Assembly (NCBI GenBank): GCA_001724245.1
Contig: MEDX01000075.1
Location: 1-22,661 of the forward strand
Length of the DNA: 22,661 bases
DNA from: Fonticula-like sp. SCN 57-25
Taxonomy: Eukaryota; Nucleariida; Rotosphaerida
Reading direction: 5' to 3'
Part shown: piece after piece, positions 20,337-22,661 of the stretch
Position numbering within the stretch: position 1 is the first letter of the stretch
Layout: the number at the start of each line of letters is the position of its first letter
The notes under the pieces: model-generated
The model's input: only the letters and a program-made list of their open reading frames with translations
What the model was told of the DNA's origin: nothing
Databases searched by the model: none
Made by a program: the position numbers and the translations under genes

Positions 20337-20799
20337 ATGGGAAAGGAGTCGCCGCCTCCGCTGAACGGCGAGCAGCGGCGAGCCTGCTGGAAGCAGCGCG
20401 ACCGCTACTTTGAGTGCGTTGACAAAGCCCGCGGGGACGAGGTATGCATGTTCCCCCTTTCTGGAGCGGACACTGACGGCATTGATGCTCTCAGTCAGCG
20501 TGCGTGGCAATCCGGAAGGAGTTTGATGCGGCGTGCCCGGCATCGTGGGTACGCGTTCATTTCTCTTTTCTTCCAATTCTCCGTTTCCCGCTGTCTCTTC
20601 CCAGCTGTATCATTTTTGCTTCCTTCACTCTCGGAATCGTGTGCGCTCGTTCACTTACCTTTGCCCCTAGGTGGATCACTTTATTCGTGGCCGCGCCGGC
20701 TTGAAATACCGCGAGATGGTATATGCTGGCGGAGGGTACCAGCCGCTGCCCGCTGAAGGGGATACCAAGCCTGGTCCCGAAAAGCCCTTTGTAAAATAG
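20337..20799 (+). CDS. COA6: Cytochrome c oxidase assembly factor 6
   Basis: Three exons: 20337-20441, 20495-20548 and 20671-20799, all joined in phase 0, give 95 aa. Introns are 53 and 122 nt; the second is the longest intron in the window and has a long pyrimidine-rich tract. The twin-cysteine helices are clear: C17-x9-C27 within CWKQRDRYFEC, and C38-x10-C49 ending CPASW, the CX9C/CX10C pattern that marks Coa6. KYREMVYAGG follows, as in the family. Coa6 sits in the mitochondrial intermembrane space, is oxidised by the Mia40 pathway, and helps deliver copper to Cox2. The charged, proline-rich C-terminal tail is not conserved. No presequence is needed for Mia40 substrates, and none is seen. 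Confidence 0.92.
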
Positions 20800-20963
20800 A
20801 CAATGAATCATTTTGAATACAGCTGACGTTTACCATGTACACTGCGCCCTTGTTCGTGTCACACATTTTTCACGCCCGAAGACCTGGAACGACCCACCCA
20901 CCAAACCGTGACCACCACCCACCCCGCCAGAAAATTGCGACGTGCAACGTCATACTTTAGAGA

Positions 20964-22629
20964 ATGGCGTCGGACGGAGATGGCGGGCGCAATAGAGTAG
21001 GCGAGTTCGTTCGCAGCTCCTACGCGGCTATCTCGAGCAGGCTTGGGGCTTTGAGGGAGCATGTTGCTCCGTCGTCTTCGTATGGGCATCTGAACCGGGG
21101 CCACGATGAGGAGTTAGCCTCCATGGACGAGGGAAGCCAAATCCACGCCGACGACGACCGGCCCATAGAAGAGCAGGAGGCGCCTGGGGACGGTCCGGCC
21201 AACGACAGCGACCAAAACTTGAAGAACGTGCGCCACGCATCGATTGGCCATCGCTTACCCCGCGATGACAAAGACTGACGCTAATGTCCGTAGCAACGCG
21301 CCAATCTCGAATATTTCATTCAAACTTTCGGTTTGACTAAAAGCGTTTTCACGTCGCGCACCTTCCGTGGTCGCGCGACCACGACGCTGAAGGAGTCTTT
21401 TGCGTACTGCCTTGCCGCCCTCTTCGTGGTCATCTCGCCCATATCCGCATTCCTGGGCGAGATGTCCTTCACCGCAGTAATGCCGAGCTCCCTGGCCGCC
21501 GTTAGCGACACTGTCGGCGCCAATATCCAGTGGACCGTCATGTGCATTCTCGGACTTTCACTTGGGACCGCGGCGGGCCTATTCACAGTGTACGTTGCAC
21601 CTTCGCACCCGTGTTCTACGTATCTGACTCTCACATTCCGCAGCGTCGTGGGAAGCGTGCATCCTGTCGTTCTGCTTATCTGCATCTTTGTCTTTAGCAT
21701 GATGTTCACCCTCATCAAGGCGGTAAAGCGCTCGCTTCGGTTTATCGGCACAACCGGCGCGATCGTGCTTGTGATCGTTGCCTTTACGGAGCCGAGCGAG
21801 GAAATATCGCTGACGTCCATCGCCGCGAGCCTCTTTTACAGTTTCTTGCTTGGCCTTGTTTTGTGCTGCCTCATTGCGTTTGCCGTCCTCCCGCAGCGCG
21901 CCACGTCGCTGCAGCGCGCGGCCATGGCGTCTCTCCTGAACGCGCTCACCGAGTCGCTTCAGCTCGCCCTCGTCGACATCGCCCTCGAGGTGGACACCGA
22001 CCATAGCCTGCTCCCGTCGGAGCGCGTGGCGTACGAGAATCTTCCATTCAGCGGCGAAGACCACGCCGAGCGAATGCTGCCGAGCGCGAAGCGCATCGCG
22101 AGCCACCGCGCTCGCCATCTCTGGCAAATCTCCCAAGCCAAGCACGCTATGGTGTCGATGCCGTCCTTACGCGAGGAGGCGCAATGGGAGTTTGGCCACG
22201 TCTTCTACCACTACGACCAGTACCTGATGTACGAGCAGACGCTCGGACAGATGGTGCGGTTGATCGGCGCTGTGGGCTGCAGCACGTCTGAGGAGGCCGC
22301 CCACTTGACACCCGAGCTGATGGAGCTGGCCCTCCGGCAGGGCAACCTGCACTCGAGGCGCCCGCCGCCGCTCATCATAAAGAACAAGACCAGCGACATG
22401 CCATCGTTGAGGCTGCCGCCGTCCGCCATGAGAAGCGCGAGCGCGTTCGACGTCGACGCAATGTCCGCCGCCGCGCGCAGGAGCGAGCTCGAGCGGCGGG
22501 ACAGCGACGCGTCCGACTTGTCCACCTGGTCCGCTAGCAGCTTGCCTCTCCCGACGACCAAGCCACCCGGCCTGCTCGCCATGGGATCGGCGCGGCCACC
22601 TAGCTCGTCTCCTTACGTAACTCTTCAGG
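20964..22629 (+). CDS. FUSC/aromatic-acid-exporter-like membrane protein, N-terminal part
   Basis: Exons 20964-21227, 21294-21589 and 21644-22629 are complete; a donor GTGCGC at 22630 opens a further intron cut off by the window edge. About 515 residues are visible. The hydrophilic, acidic N-terminus (1-88) is followed by KESFAYCLAALFVVISP, MSFTAVMPSSLAAVSDTVG, a helix WTVMCILGLSLGTAAGLFT, HPVVLLICIFVFSMMFT, FIGTTGAIVLVIVAF and LFYSFLLGLVLCCLIAF: six hydrophobic segments in the order of the N-terminal half of FUSC/ALMT/Bre4-like proteins. A long cytosolic helical region follows, then a Ser/Pro-rich linker. The second half should lie right of the window. Such proteins are linked to export of organic anions or brefeldin A sensitivity; the function here is inferred from fold only. 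Confidence 0.7.
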
Positions 22630-22661
22630 GTGCGCCCACATTTTCCCTCCCTTTTGACATT

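Overview
The window is nuclear DNA of a compact fungal genome, most likely a basidiomycete and possibly of the Ustilaginomycotina/Malassezia type. Reasons: LYS9 of the fungal aminoadipate lysine pathway is present; cytosolic methionyl-tRNA synthetase has a fungal GST-like N-terminal domain; almost every gene is cut by very short phased introns (mostly 43-66 nt) with GT-R-C-G donors and CTAAC/CTGAC-like branch sites; genes lie only 130-540 bp apart. The taxon is an inference. All gene models below were assembled by hand from donor/acceptor sites and reading-frame phase, and every internal junction keeps the frame.

Layout. 35-231 (+) is the last exon of an ABCA-type ABC transporter. 637-1482 (-) is a PCI-family subunit, best match CSN8. 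1472-1704 is a diverged 117-bp tandem duplication at its 5' end. 1705-4494 is a gene-poor, more AT-rich gap with only weak coding remnants, including a possible Ty3/Gypsy fragment. 4495-5638 (-) is a two-exon HARBI1-like DDE protein with a damaged catalytic triad. 6270-7904 (-) is LYS9. 8225-11067 (-) is cytosolic methionyl-tRNA synthetase. 11606-12854 (+) is a formate/nitrite transporter, divergent from the synthetase. 13063-17300 (-) is a 13-exon, about 1207-residue gamma-synergin-like clathrin/AP-1 accessory protein with GYPQQ repeats, a Q-rich coiled coil and many DFGDF motifs. 17464-19568 (+) is a 12-exon MFS transporter (Fmp42/SLC43-like). 19843-20202 (+) is a TMEM14-like small membrane protein. 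20337-20799 (+) is COA6, a cytochrome c oxidase assembly factor. 20964 to the right edge (+) is the N-terminal part of a FUSC/aromatic-acid-exporter-like membrane protein.

The genes are mainly unrelated housekeeping functions (translation, lysine synthesis, membrane transport, TGN/endosome traffic, mitochondrial assembly) and do not form a pathway cluster. I found no convincing new multi-gene system. The most unusual items are the catalytically altered but open HARBI1-like gene, the fungal gamma-synergin relative with a 13-nt microexon, the skewed 5' splice-site consensus, and the decayed gap at 1.7-4.4 kb.
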